Position numbers and translations under genes: made by a program. Below the pieces are notes generated by a model, which saw only the letters and a program-made list of their open reading frames with translations, had not been told where the DNA came from and searched no databases. A DNA stretch of 64,000 nt. It comes from Porodaedalea pini. Taxonomy: Eukaryota; Basidiomycota; Agaricomycetes; Hymenochaetales; Hymenochaetaceae. Shown piece after piece: positions 42,061 to 55,300 of this stretch; position 1 is the stretch's first letter; the number at the start of each line of letters is the position of its first letter. The stretch covers positions 62,001 through 126,000 of the forward strand of contig NBAY01000036.1 in assembly GCA_002794775.1 (NCBI GenBank), read 5' to 3'.

Positions 42061-43462
42061 AGCTCATCGTAGTGTGTGCCCAAGTGTAACTTGTATGACC
42101 AAGTGACCGCTGATCACAGTAGTGTACATCTGCTGACTAATTCTACTACAAACTAAGAATCCAATGCCAGGGGTGCTGGCAGCCCTACATCTCCCCAGGG
42201 CTTCAAATTGTGACTGTCCCCAGTCACTGACCCAACAATGCAAGTGCAAAAGAACAAAACCCAAAACCAAAGCCAAGAACCAACTCACAACTGAAAAGAC
42301 ACAATCCCAAACCATTCCAGACCTCCCTCCTGACCTGCTGGATCAAACCAGGCACTCGGGGCTCTGGCTGACAAGAAAATGAGGTCGATAAAATGAGGGT
42401 GCTGAGAAACTAAAAAAAGCGGCAGGAAAGGGGAGAAGCACAGAAACAGAAGGGAAAGCAAAGAAACAGTCAAGAAAGGGTGAAGGAATCGGAATCGGGT
42501 TGCACAGGAAGTAGGCAGTAAAAGGGGGAAGCAAGGGAAACAAGAGACAAGGCATACCAGCCATGGGAACATCAACAACAACGAAAAATGTAATAGCAAA
42601 ACGACGGCGGCACGTAACGAGGAGGCGTAGATATTGATAGAAAGGTCTGGACAAGAGCTCCGAGACGCAGAAACAACCGGGGGAATCGGAGACGAACTCG
42701 GCAAGAAATCGCGAAAACGACCCATGCCAAGACGCGGCAGGTGGGTAAGGAGGGTGGCAACAGCGGCACAACGACTCGACGGATCTGAGCGTGTGGGGGC
42801 TCGTTCGAAAGGTGTTGATATGTGCTGCAAGACGACGAAAGAATCAAGTGAATCGTCAAAGGCACTGAGGAGATATGGGCGAAACGAACACAGAGGGCGA
42901 TAACCTCTGGGAGGTGGCAGAGTCGACAGCCAACAGCGAGACGAGTACCACTCGGATGGCAACGCGTAAGAGCTCGATCAAAGCGATGGATGAGGGCTTC
43001 AAACTGACGAAAAGACGAAGGAATTACATGCCGTCGTTCCAGAGATATGGCGAAAACCGTCAACCCAGCACCAAACCCGGCATAACCTCAACACCAACAA
43101 CACCATACATCCACCAAAACCCGGCCGATTCCTACCACCAAAGGGTCGATCGAAAGGTCTTGAAAAGACGCATTGAACGGGAGTGTAATCGTAAAAATCG
43201 ACAAAGGAGCGACTGAGATATAAGGCAAACAAGTCTGCTGTATGGCCTCTTGAAGCGGCACAGAGCACAGCAGTGCACTGGAAACTGGCCTGAGCATGCC
43301 AGAACCCAGAGAAGAGTAAGAGGAGGGCCCAGAGGACCCAAATGATGACTTAGAGGACAAGCCAGTGGCCTGAAGTCAAGAGAAACTGACTGGACTGTCA
43401 CAGACAACCAGCAGGAGTGGGTATAGACACAAAGAGACAACACCACTGTACCAAGAAGAGCT
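42061..43462. other. Unassigned, probably decayed internal sequence of minus-strand element E
   Basis: Several overlapping open frames on minus (to 43446) but no retroelement motif I recognise. The only anchor is the primer-site-like block at 43463-43480, which would put the inside of a minus-strand element here. Confidence 0.3.
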
Positions 43463-43480
43463 CCCTCGCGGTGGGCTCCA
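43463..43480 (-). promoter_or_regulatory. tRNA-type primer binding site (element E)
   Basis: On minus, TGGAGCCCACCGCGAGGG starts 2 nt after a sequence ending ...TATTATCA. The identical block stands 2 nt from LTR-D at 61057-61076. TGG start, fixed offset and conservation next to two different LTRs argue for a tRNA primer site; the tRNA is not identified. Confidence 0.55.
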
Positions 43481-43482
43481 CT

Positions 43483-44165
43483 TGATAATACTGAGTTCCA
43501 GTTGTTAGTGAATGGGAATCAGATGAATGAGTTCAAGGGAGACGTGTCTAGTGGGTCAATACCCTCATTCCGGTCAAGTCCCGTGGGTTCCAGATTGCAG
43601 GGTTTGGGTTGCATGTGTTCCGGTGTGTCAGGGGCAATGGAATCAGCAAAGCGTACTAGTAGGGAAGTGTTCAAAGCGTAGCGCTGGTGGAGTGCTCGAG
43701 ATGTGTGGGGGATCATTGGTGGCTGTGTCGGAAGACACAGAGACGCACTAATACTAGTGCGATTTCTCGGAGCGGGATTGTCCTCGGGATGGACAGCTAG
43801 TCCCTATGCTCAACAGACATTGTCTGGAGTACCAGAGAGCGGGGTGAGATATGGGACCTAAATCAGAAGATAAGAGACGAGAGGGAGCGAAGTCGAGGTA
43901 ATGAGAACGAAGCGGAACAAGGCGAAGATGGAACGGACAGAACGAGCGCAACGCGAATAAAATGAAGTTGAGGTGAGCGATTCGAGTCACTAAGGCTCTG
44001 AGGAGTACCTAGGGACCATCCTGAGAGATATCACACAAAGTTAGGCATTGAAACTTGGGGGTGGAATTGCTGTTCTATCTACAACATTCGGCGCTCTATA
44101 AATACTAAACAAGTGTCCTGCGTAAACATGAAAGGTGAAATAAAATAAGACGAGTCCTCTATTGT
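43483..44165 (-). repeat. Probable LTR of element E, far end not fixed
   Basis: Begins TGATAATACTGAG next to the primer site. It contains ctctataaatac at about 44094. The far end is unclear because no partner LTR or duplication was found in the window. Confidence 0.35.
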
Positions 44166-44623
44166 CCTACCACTGAGCCTCCTGAGTGTTCCTTTGAGCG
44201 GCTCCACGATCTGAACTACTGAAAGGCGGGGACGGCACGTGTTGACTTGGCGTAGCATCGGTGAGCTTCAGGATCCTTTGTACGGAGCCGGAATGACCAA
44301 TGCTGGGCTGGCGCATGTTCGTTAGACAAAGGCAAATGAATGAACCTTTGGCAGGGTCGAGAGGACACGCGCACAGATAAGTGCACTGGGGTCGGTCCGA
44401 GTAGCTGATGTGTGTGATCCAGTCGTTGCGTGCATTCCATGTTTGGGTAATCTCCACCGATCCGGGTGTACCGCTTCGTTTGATTGCCGAGTCGAGGCTC
44501 TTCGACTTCATGATGTACATCATGTGCGTTCTGCTTGTTCCGTGCCCAACAAACCGGTTGGTGTTACACCGGACCACACGAGGAGCTGCTGCGGCAACGG
44601 CAGCAGCAACAACCTGTGCCAAG

Positions 44624-45695
44624 CATGGCGACAAGTGTCCCGCCCCCAGCGAGTGCACCTGGGGGTTTGTTTTTTGAGATGGAGGTGGCCACAGAGCATG
44701 AGGCCGAGCAGTGGGCACGAGATGAAGCCGGTCTTGCTGCCATGTTAGCTGCTCAGGAGGAGGCTCAAAGGAAGGTGGAAGCAACGCATCAGGCACGTGA
44801 GTGCAGCCATCGGGAGAGTAGAGGAGGCACACTTCAAGCACGTGAGTGAGGTCGTGGAGGCCCTCACATGAAGCAACATTGGGGGGAACGTCTCGCCCCA
44901 GCGGAGCCCGATCCCATACCAATGGAGGCAGAGGGTGGTGGTCTGTCATACCACCACGCAGACGAAGGGTGTACCGACAGTACGTCGGGTCCCTTGGTCA
45001 CCATGTTCAAAGAGGTCGAACTGGTCAACCCGGCGACCGGTTGTCTACAGTGGGTGGGGCCACTGCCGGTCCCTCTCGAGGAGACGTGTGTGAACTGCGC
45101 ACGTCGGGGAAGAGTGTGCAAGGGGCAGCCCAGCAGGGCTTGCTTCCTCTGTATGGTCGTCTGGTGGACAGGGTGCTTTCTGGTGACCCAGGGATGCACG
45201 AAGGAGGTCCAGGGCGGAAAGTCGGGTGGAAAGCGGAAACACGCCGCCCACAATGAAGGTGTACCGCGTGCCGTGCCCAAGGCACCATGGCAGCAGCAGC
45301 AGCCATCCACATCGTCTGCACCACCTGCGCTGGCCTCTCCGATCGTGGTGGACACGCTGTCCCCACTGCCTCGCATACCGAGGCCCGCTGCCACACGCAT
45401 ACCGTGGCAGCAGAAGCAACAACAGAGGGGGCGTGCTGCATCGCTGCCCATCACTGGTCCAAGCCGGTTCGCCAGCGCATATGAGGACCCGTGCAAGCTC
45501 GTCTCAGAGCACACCTCTGAGGATGAGTTCGACCATGTCGTTGCAGAGCTCGTGCGCGATGTCCACGAGCTCAAGTGTAGCTTGCATCGTCTCGCAGCAG
45601 AGGCAACTCGTCAGGCGGCTGAAGCGGCCTCGATCCGCGCGTGCCTTGTGGCACTGGAGAAGGGACAGTGGGGCGCCCATGAGTGGGAGGACTAG
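44624..45695 (+). pseudogene. Accessory cysteine-rich protein gene, convergent to family C pol
   Basis: Plus strand, in two frames. 44624-44849 reads MATSVPPPASAPGGLFFEME and then an Ala/Glu-rich helix (LAAMLAAQEEAQRKVEA); 44868-45695 holds CVNCARRGRVCKGQPSRACFLC, a C-x2-C-x6-C-type cysteine cluster, a basic Ser/Pro/Gln-rich region, and a helical tail. I recall similar cysteine-cluster proteins in Agaricomycete repeats. It runs against family C pol, which ends at 46123 on minus, with about 430 bp between. The frame change near 44850-44870 suggests decay or an unseen intron. Confidence 0.45.
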
Positions 45696-46122
45696 TCAGT
45701 ACGTGTCAGTACACGTTGGTACGACTTAGTCCCATGGGAAGAAGAAAAAAAGAAAAAAAAGGAAAAATAATACAAGCGTAGTAATTTATATGTATATATT
45801 TTTGAATCGGGATGTTTCTTTATTCTCTTGAAGTTTTTGGTGTGATAAAACAAAAGAACGAAAAGAAAAAGAAAAAAAAGAAAGATCGTCCTTAAGTGTC
45901 CATTTGTGATTTTACTAATGTACCGAAAGGGAAATTGAAGATAGGTCCTATAGTTAATGTTTCAATAATCGAGAAAGTGTTCCATACGAAAGAATTTAAA
46001 CGGTTCCATGGTCAAGACATAACTGGGTCATAGGTGATTAAAAGATAATAAATACAGAGGTGTTGGTACGTGTCAGTACACGTACCGGTACCTTGGATGG
46101 CGAACATAATCAGAAACCACGA
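45696..46122. other. Noncoding junction between convergent ORFs
   Basis: A/T-rich with long A runs (45745-45770, 45850-45890). 10-bp phased GTAC-type repeats lie at both edges (45698-45730, 46063-46097). It should contain both 3' ends. Family C has no recognisable 3' LTR here. Confidence 0.4.
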
Positions 46123-49100
46123 CTAGGTATCAGAGTCTGACTCAGAGCCATCTTCTTCTACCAGATCTTCCTTCATCATGCTATGTTCATTGTCATCCTG
46201 TTGAAGGATTTTGTCAAGGGGAACAGAAATGTCAGAACAGGGAAAATAAGGAATGAGGCAAAAAGCTGCAACCCGAATCCGGGAAACCAATCCATCGAGT
46301 TCTGAGATGATGTACACTCTGGAAAGTGTCCTACGGACTATGATGTACGGTCCTAAGTACCGGGCCTTCGTCTTTCAGTCCAACTCCTTTTTGATCTGGG
46401 TGTTCTGTACAAGTACGAGTTGACCAGGCTGAAAATCATAGTCCTTGATGACGTGCTTATGGACTTCCATGAACTGTCGAGTGTACTTGTGTTGAGCATC
46501 TCAAACCAACTGCGCGATCCTATTGAGGTCCGCCAGATGCTTCTGTAACTGGCATGCATGGGTCACTATCAGTTCCTCGGTATGCATCGGGGAGTCCAAC
46601 GGCAGAGTAAGATAAGTGGCCTCGGCAAGATCGAATGGAAGTACTGGCTCGACTCCATGAACCATGTAGTACGGCGACATACCGGTCAATTTCTGGATTG
46701 TGATGCGCTCAGCCCAGAATACTGAGTAAGTGTGCTCGTGCCACTTGGATGTGTTCCCATTGGCTGCCTTGATCAAGACTTCCTGGACGTCGTAATGCCA
46801 TCATTCGACGATCCCATTTGCCTGAGAATTATATGCCAAGATCTTGATGTGTGAAATGTGGTACTGATCCTGCAACCAATCAAGCGCGGCGATAAATGGA
46901 GTACCGTTGTCGGTAACGAGTTCGGGACATGCACCGTACCGACACAGTAATTCCTGAAAAATGAACTCCCCAATCATGTGACCAGTCTGCTTTTGTAACA
47001 GTCGGAACTCCGGGTAACTGGACAAGGAGCACCGTGTGTGCACAATGTAGTGAAAGCCTCCTGAGGCGGGCATATGCTTCGTGTCGATGTGGATCCGGGC
47101 AAACAACATCGGTACGTCTGGTACTGATGGCGGTATTGACACTTTCATAGTCTGGCACACTTGACAGATATGACAAGTATGCACAAAGTATTTGACGTCT
47201 TCCAAAATCAATGGCGACCAAAACTGATCCAGCAATTGAGCATGTACCGAGTACACTCCCTTGTGTCCGAGATCATTGTGAGCCTGCTGAACAAGTGCCC
47301 ACCAGCATTCCAGCTTGACAACCAACTGGGGATGCTCTCGTCGGGTCTTTCACCAAAGCCATCCTGCTCGCATGAAGAATCTGGAGGCATACTGGACAAA
47401 CGAGGGGAAATGCTTCTTGTCGATCTCCGAGGGCTTCCTTCCGTGTTTGAGGAGGTACCGAACCAACTCTAATTGCTTATCTCGCAACTTTACCAAATCC
47501 GAGGCCAGGAACTGCTGCCCCTGAGGATCTGTGGCTGTACCGGACCCTTCTTTGACATCAGTACTCAACACTGCTCCATACAAAAATGCATACGCCACGT
47601 CAATCCACTCCTCATAATTGTCCTCCTCCTGCAGGTCCTCAGGTGCGGCTTGCTGTCTCGACAGTCCGTTGGTACACATGAATTCCGCAGCTGGTACATG
47701 GCAAAGCTCAAAGTCGAAAAGGAGAATTCCTGCAATCCACTGGTTTATCATCACGTTCGGCTGTAGATCTGGATTGTTAATCATCCCTTTGACATATGCT
47801 GTGTCCATCTCAACCACCAGGAGCTTAACCCCATAAATAAACAACCTCACCACCCTCAACACCCTAAACAACCCAAACAACTCAATCTTCAGCTGGGAGT
47901 ATGTCGCCTGTACTGAGTTCCAGTTGATTGACCCGAACCAATTAATCCTTCTCCTCCCGTCCAGGTGATCCTGGCCTAACGTCCACCCTACTCCTATGAT
48001 CGATGAATCCACCGCTAAGATAACCGCTCTGTCCAACCCGTAGTCAATCGCACACAGCGCTGGGCAGTTGATAATGGCGTCCTTCAATGTGTCCATCAAA
48101 TCCTGCTCTTCTGGTCCCCAATTGAAAATGTTGTTTTTACATGTAAGTCAGGTCAACAGTTGAGCTTTCTTCGTGAAATCTTTAATAAACACCCTCAACA
48201 CACCAACCGTACTGAGGAATCCCTTCACTTCTGTCACCATTCGACACGGGACCCAATCCCGCACCTTCTGAACCTTTGAATCATCTGGTTCGCGTCCTCA
48301 GTACATGAGTTTATTCCCTAAGAATATCGCCAAATCAGTACATGCCTGGAATTTCTTCCCAGAAAATGTTCCACCCACTTTCCTCACCCTCTGCAGCACT
48401 CGGTTCACATCACTCAAATGTTCGTAGACAAACTGGCAGATGCCCAGGTTCTCAGGAATTGTTTCGAACCCTCCGTTGGTTCGCTCGTACCATGTAAATC
48501 CTCCTTGCATAATCACATCATCTGCGAACGGCTGCACCACCTTAGGAATCTCATCGCTGAGAATAAACGTGACGTCTCTGTGGAGAATCTGCAGTGAATT
48601 TGTATATCCCATCAGTAACACCTTCAGTCAAAACATACCGAGCAGGGTCTGGAATGTTGTTAAGTCTCGGGACCGTTTGTCAAGCATCCACTGGTCGAAA
48701 GCAACAGCGAGATTGAGTACTGTGTAGCATGTGCGCCCGCTGCATGTGTCCACTAGTGTCTCAATGTCCGGCAGTACGGCCAAGTCTTGAATGGTCACCC
48801 CATTCAGATCCTGCAAGTCGATAACAAACCATAAGGATGCTCCGTCTTTCTTCACCACACAAAACCACCTTGAGCAGTACGAGGAGTTTGATGGTTTGAT
48901 AACTCCGGCAGCGATCTTCTCCCTGAGTATGTTTAGCATCTTTTCAAGTATCCCAGGGGGGATCAGTATGTTCTTCCACACCCACGGTACGTGCACCACC
49001 ATTGGTATGCGTACCGGATCGAAATACGTCAGATCCAAGGTCCCTCTCTCCGTCTCTGACCGTGCAAATGCTCCTTCCTGCAACATGATCAGGTTCACCA

Positions 49101-50102
49101 CCAACTTCTTCTCTTCGTCCCACAGAAATCCACCTGGATCCAATTCCATCGCATCCAACCTTTCCTTCATAAACTTTCCCGTCGGTACGAACAGCACCAG
49201 TTTTGTCGGTAAATTTGGCATGTCCGCCAATGGGTTGGGATGTCGCCTTCAAACTATATGAAACTCCTCCGGTAATACTCCTGGTACGGGATGGACCTTC
49301 TGTGCCACCTGCTTGTATGCCAAAACACTTCCTTCATCCTCCGTTGAATCCAACACCACTGAACTAAAAGTGTCCAAAGAAGCGTCCAAAGCAATGGTAT
49401 AAGGAGATAAAAGAAAATTCAATCTCTGCAAATAAATAAACGGAGCTGGGGTATTCAAGGTAAAACTCAGGGAAACATAACGAGAAATAGTCGAATTGGA
49501 TTTTTTTGAAACATTAGAAGACATTTGTTGAAAACTGTAAATGGGTTGAACAAATCGAGAATTAATTTTGGTCTGAGAAGGGGTTGGGCGACGAGATAAA
49601 TAATCAGGGTCATTAAAACGCAAAGATAAAACATCTGTACACGAGTTCGGTATGCATACCGGCGGATCGACTCCACGGCACATCTTGCACATCATCAGTT
49701 TCCATGTGTCTTGCTGGCACCAATGCGTCAGTTCCTCGACTTGTGAAAACCCGATTCCAGAGCGTGCCAGAATGCCCGGATACCAGTCGATACCTTGCTC
49801 CTGCGATTCTGATCTCAGGGATCCGTGATGGTTATATGCTGATCGCCTGACAAGAAATCCTTCGTCTCGCATTCGGTAAGAGTGAAAAACGGTCGTCCCA
49901 GCAAAACTTTGAATGGTGCCACCAAAACCACTTGAACCTTCAATTTCAAATCCACACCTGCTACCCTGAATCTGGCATCTCGAATCCTTCCCAATGTCGA
50001 CAACTTCCCTGCATCTGTGGCCTCGAGTGTCATCACGTGATCCAGATCGAAATGAATTCCTAACTTCTCCCACATGTCTTCCCGAATGATGCACACCACC
50101 GC
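46123..50102 (-). pseudogene. Family C pol (Ty3/gypsy), decayed
   Basis: Minus strand. Protease region VVCIIREDMWEKLG and VLLGRPFF (50090-49850); RT with WFCVVKKDGASLWFVIDLQD, PFADDVIMQGG (an FADD in place of YxDD, about 48520) and GTFSGKKFQ; RNase H/connection (VILAVDSSIIGVGW, ELFGLFRVLR, about 47850-48050); integrase HNDLGHKGVYSVHAQLLDQF with H-H-C-C, then DTKHMPASGG, ELVTDNGTPF and SQANGIVE; and a tail ending at 46123. Many frame breaks and stops. The frame joins upstream gag-protease sequence across the solo LTR at 50103-51090. Confidence 0.8.
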
Positions 50103-51090
50103 TGAAAGGTTACGGTACGGGTCTACAGGCAGACTCGGACCTGGTTGAGTTCGGCCACTGGGGGTTCACTCTAATGTGTCTGATGGAGGGGATAGTGTCA
50201 GGAAGTGTGGGGAAGTGTAATAGAATACTCGGGGCTAGGTGTCAACTCGAGGACGCGAGTACAAAGGATGACCGGCAAAACGTGCCTAAATGCGGTCGGA
50301 GAACAAAGAGCAACTACGATCTTGACAACCCGGGCTCGGAAACTCGCCAGTGAAGACAGGAATCGATACTATTCGTCGAGACAATTCCGAATCTGAAAAG
50401 ACCTCGAGACGCGATGCAGAATTGACGGAGATATGGTGGTTGCACTGGTCGCGGCTGGCGGAACACACAGAACTCCCAGAACCAAAAGCTATTATCGTAT
50501 GCTCTACGACGCGGGCTCGGAATCGTGCAAGAAAAGACAGTGTTCGAAAGCGATTTTCGACGAGATTAAGAATCTGAAGAGAGCTCGGGAATCGGATAAG
50601 AACTGAGGGCGATATAGCGAAAGCAAGATTTGGCCAAAAACGGGACTCGAGACGGAACGGACGGAACGACACTGAACGGCAACGGAGACGAGAACTAAAG
50701 ACTGGGACTGACTCGGGGGAACTAAACTTGTATTTTTGAGACATTTACATGAGTGTTTAAATAACCAACAGAGGGTTGAGCCTCTGAGCGGCGTACAAAG
50801 GACACAAAGACAGACCGGAGGCTCTAGCCAAACAACACCAAATAGCCGGAACTCGGAGCCGTAACTTGAGAACATGAGTAATTAAGCTTTGGGAGGCTCG
50901 GAACAATACCAGATGTGACCCAAAACGGACTTCGGTGGCTCACCGGTGCAGAACCAAGCTGTATGCATCGAGTTAATACTGCCAAACACTTAAACTGTCC
51001 TGAAATGCGTCGGGGATACTTGTAAGACTGTCCTGAGTTGAGTCAAACCTAATAGAGCCGATTCCGAGGCCAGCGGCATCGGGATCTCCA
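50103..51090. repeat. Solo LTR (988 bp) in family C protease
   Basis: TGAAAGG...ATCTCCA, flanked by caccgc (50097-50102, 51091-51096). Removing it and one duplicate joins ILDQGAV to VCIIREDMW in one frame across the protease active-site region, which shows insertion clearly. No related full element is in the window. Confidence 0.7.
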
Positions 51091-51096
51091 CACCGC

Positions 51097-51871
51097 CCCT
51101 TGATCAAGTATGGCTTCTGCTTCGACGGCATCCTCGATCAATACCTTAATTACATGGATGGGAAGCGCATCATGTGCTGCCGGTCCTGACTCCAAGAGTA
51201 CTGGAGCCAATGACTCCGGTACTGCTCAGTACTCTGTGACTTTGCTCCCTTCCTCGTCTGACTTGACGAGATTGATGTTACCAACCACATACTGCTTCGC
51301 TGTAGTCAACTCCTTCATCTGCTGCCTCATATCCAAAGACAGAGCGAGGAGCTCCCGCTGTGTCACCGTTACCACTGAGTCTAACGTCCTCAACAATACC
51401 TTCTGAACCATTGTCAGATCCTCGATTGGAGTGACATACCAGAACTGTGGCTGGTTTCTGCCCGAATTCATCATAGATTTACTTTCCTGGGGAATATTTG
51501 GGTTTCTCGCCGGCTTTGGTATGCTCAATTTTGCATTCAAGGTCATCGGTACATTTGCTGGACTGGGCTTCGGTCATACTGGTATCTTGACTCCATCGAA
51601 CTTGGCTTTCTTCACCTCGTTCAGCAACATCTCATACTGTGCCACCTCCAACTCTTCATCTGACACTTCCTCTGCAATCTCTGCCATCATTGCTGGGTCC
51701 TCCGACACCTCAGCACTCGTTGCTGTCGATGTCACTACCTCAATGAGATTTACTGAGGCTGCACTGGTCTCCTGACACAACAAATCTATCTTCTCCATCA
51801 AATTATTACCCACTGCTATGCTCGGTACAAACCCTCCATTCAGTAGTGTCACCTTCCCGTTTGCATCCCTC
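51097..51871 (-). pseudogene. Family C gag C-terminal and protease start
   Basis: Minus: NGKVTLLNGGFVPSIAVG, an acidic stretch (AEVSEDPAMMAEIAEEVSDEE), then TVTQRELLALSLDMRQQM, and the protease start LIEDAVEAEAILDQG. It is the direct continuation of gag ending at 58870 once element B is removed. Confidence 0.7.
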
Positions 51872-52321
51872 TGTCAGCGACAGACTACGGGTATACAAAG
51901 AGGTAACCGGGTCATGCAGAACTCAGTCAAAGGAAGAGAGGGGAGAGAGAGAGAGAGCAGTGAGCCAGGGGAGCTGACACAGCACAAGGAGGGGAGACAG
52001 CTTCTGGACATAGCCAGGTAGAATTGACCAGGTCAAAACTAAAGGGTAAGTACAGGAGAACTACCTACTTATATACCCTTCAGAGGCTGCACACAGACCA
52101 GGGAATTAACTACTACATAAGGATAGATAATAGAACATTATGGAACTTCATAGAACAATGATATCATAGGATTGGTCAGCGAGCAAGGATAGTATGAGAA
52201 AAAGCGTAATGAATAAGGAGTAAGCAGGAATAAGTGTGATTAGTGATGAGTGGATAAGATAAGATAAGGGAAACTGGTAAGAGAAGAGAATAATAAAAAT
52301 AATTAAAAAGTGTCCATGACA
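51872..52321 (-). repeat. Family B 3' LTR
   Basis: 450 bp. Contains a (GA) run near 51944-51958 that is longer than in the other LTR. Confidence 0.9.
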
Positions 52322-52351
52322 TGACCCTCTCCTTCAAGGCGAGCGTCCTGA

Positions 52352-55300
52352 TCACCCATGTTCCCTACCCTGGAACTTACCAGCCCACCACTGTGCCACT
52401 CCTTCCTGTCTCTCAGGCTCCATCATTTTGAATACAGGTTGGAACTTTAGCTGTGACAGTGCTAAGGTGTTGAGTATACGCAGGGCGCTTGGAGTCAACT
52501 TATGAAATTTGTTGATAGCCTTCTGAGAGTTCGTCAGGTTTGCAATCAGTTCCCAGGTGTGCTCTTTGTTCAGATACCCTTTCCAGTGTATGAGGTATTT
52601 GAGCTTTCCTCGCACTAGCTTGGAGTCGACAATCTTTTCGACCTCATATTCCAGCACATCATCGATGATCTCAGGCGGGGGTGGAGGATCTTGCTTCTGC
52701 AACGTATACTGTGGCTTGTTGTACAGGGAGAGGAGCACTTCATTGAAAACCGGATAGACTTTCTTCCATGTACATGGTAGTTTAAGCCTATATGCTGACG
52801 TGCTGACTTTCTTTTCAACGATGAAAGGCCCATGGCATTTGTCTCCCAGCTTCTTCATAGGACGATCTGTCTTTAGGTGAGTTCCTTTGAGCATGACCTT
52901 ATCCCCAGGTTTATACTCGATGGATTCTCCTTTTGTCCTGTCATAGAAGCGCTTCATAGTTTTGGCCACATGCTTTAATGCTGATTCGGTTTCCTCTCTG
53001 ACCTTGGCCATTTGGTTGGTGAATTGCTTGGCAGACTCATTGGTTGATTCACATCTAGGATTTGTACCCTTGTACAGGTGTCTCCCATGGTTGATGAAAA
53101 AAGGTGATGCTCCTGTCGACGTCTGTTTCTTGTTGTTGTATGCGAATTCTGCTAGTGCAAGCCATTCTGCCCAATCTGACTGATGGTGGTTAACAAAGAG
53201 AGGGAGGTACTGTTCAATCTCTTGGTTTATCCGTTCTGTCTGACCATCTGTCTGTGGGTGATATGCCGTTGACGGGTTTCCCTTGATGCCCAATAACCGG
53301 TATAGTTCATTCATGAATTTGGACTCGAACTGTGATCCTCTGTCATGAATAAACTTGTGCGATATGCCATGTAGCCTGAAGACATGGTCTCGGTAGAGCT
53401 TCACCATCCCTTCTGACATTACGCTCACAGAGGTAGGGATCGCATGTACCTGTTTACTGAATCTGTCAACAAAGACACAAATCGCATTATGCCCATTGGA
53501 CTCAGGGAGTTCACCTATCAGGTCTACCGTGACAATTTCCCAAGGACCTTTTGGGGTCTCATTCAGGTTCAGAGGATTATGCGGTTTCATTCAGTGTGCC
53601 TTGGTATGTTGGCACGCATTGCATCCCTCGATGTACATTCAAACATCTCACTGGATTCCCAGCCACCAGTAGTTGTGTGTGATCAACTCATGGGTCTTAT
53701 AGTGTCCCAGGTGTCCTGAGAGTGTGCTGTCATGATGGTTTCGAATGATGTCTTCCCAGAGTTTACAGTTTCTTGGTACATAGATCCTGCCCTTCTATGT
53801 CAACAACCCCTCTTCCTCTTCATCCCACTCTTGCTCCTTCCTGTCTAACGCCTTCACAACTGCCCTGTCCCTGTTGTTTCATACCCTTTGATTCATTTAA
53901 CAAATTCTGCATCTAGTGCTTCTAGCAGTGTTGCATTTATGAATAAGTCTGGCTTGAGCAAAATGATGTTGATATTGTTGTTCTCCCCCCTCTCATGGTC
54001 CACTTGTCTCAAGAGGAGGTCAGCCTTAGTCATCAGGGCACCTAGTTTATGGAACAGTTTGAAGTTGTAGTCTGCTAGTTCCTGTAGCCATCTCGCTTGT
54101 CAGTGGTTAATCTTCTGGGGTTTTCAGAAATACTGGAGGTTGAGGTGATCCAACCAGATTTTGAAGGTTTGTGTTGCTCCCAGAAGATATTGTTGCCAGT
54201 CATCCAGCACACACATGATCGCAAACATCTCTTTGTCATAGATTTCATAATTGCGCTCTGCTTGGCTAAGCACTTGCGATTGGTATGCAATTGGGTGCCA
54301 CTTTCCATCAATGAATTGGGACAGAATGGCGCCATTAGCGAAGTGTGACAAATTGGCCTCCACCCGAAATTGACCGTCATCAGTAGGTACTGCGAGTACG
54401 GGTTCTTCACAGAGCTTCTGCTTCAGACGTTCAAAGGCCTCCTGTTGCTCCACCTCCCACTTCCACTCTATGTCTCTGGTCAACACTGTCAGGGGCTTCG
54501 CATAGTGACTGAACACTAGGATAAAGTGGTGGTAGTAGTTGCAGAACCCAAGGAAAGACTGTAGTTCTTTCTTGTTCTTAGGAACCGGCCAATCTTTTAT
54601 GCCTGCCACTTTGGCGGGATCCATGCAAATCTGTCCATTGCTGAGGATATGCCCAAGATAGTTCACGGTCTCTTGAGTGAAGCTGCACTTTTCTGGCTTT
54701 AAGTACAACTTGTTTGCTCGCAACACTTCCAGGACTTGTCGGACAAGTTTGTCATGATGTTCACAAGTCTGTGTGAAGATCAGGATGTCGTCCATGTAGA
54801 CTATGATGTGTCCATCATTGACGAGTTCTCAGAAGATTTCATTCATAAATCCTTGGAAGGTTGCCGGTGAGTTTGTGAGACCAAAGAACATGACTGTTGG
54901 TTCAAATAGACCACGGTTCATCCTGAAGGCAGCTTTATACTCATCACCCTCTCAAATCCAAATGTTGTTGTAACCCCAGCGTATGTCAAGCTTTGTGAAG
55001 AATTTCGCCTGCTTGGTTTTGTCGATGAGCTCTTGAATTAGAGGTAACGGGTATTTGTTCTTAACCATCATCTCATTGAGCCTGCGATAATCCTGTATGG
55101 GGCGAATCTTGCCATCCTTCTTTTTGATGAAGAAGAAGGGGGATGCCATCTCGGATTGAGAGTTGTGAATACAGCCAGTTCTCAGGTTTTCAGCGAGGAA
55201 TTCATCCAGTGCCACCTGTTCTGATGGACTAAGCAGATAGATCTTACAGTCAGAGAGCTTCGAGCCCAGTTTAAGTTCGATAGTGTGATCCCAGGGGCGT

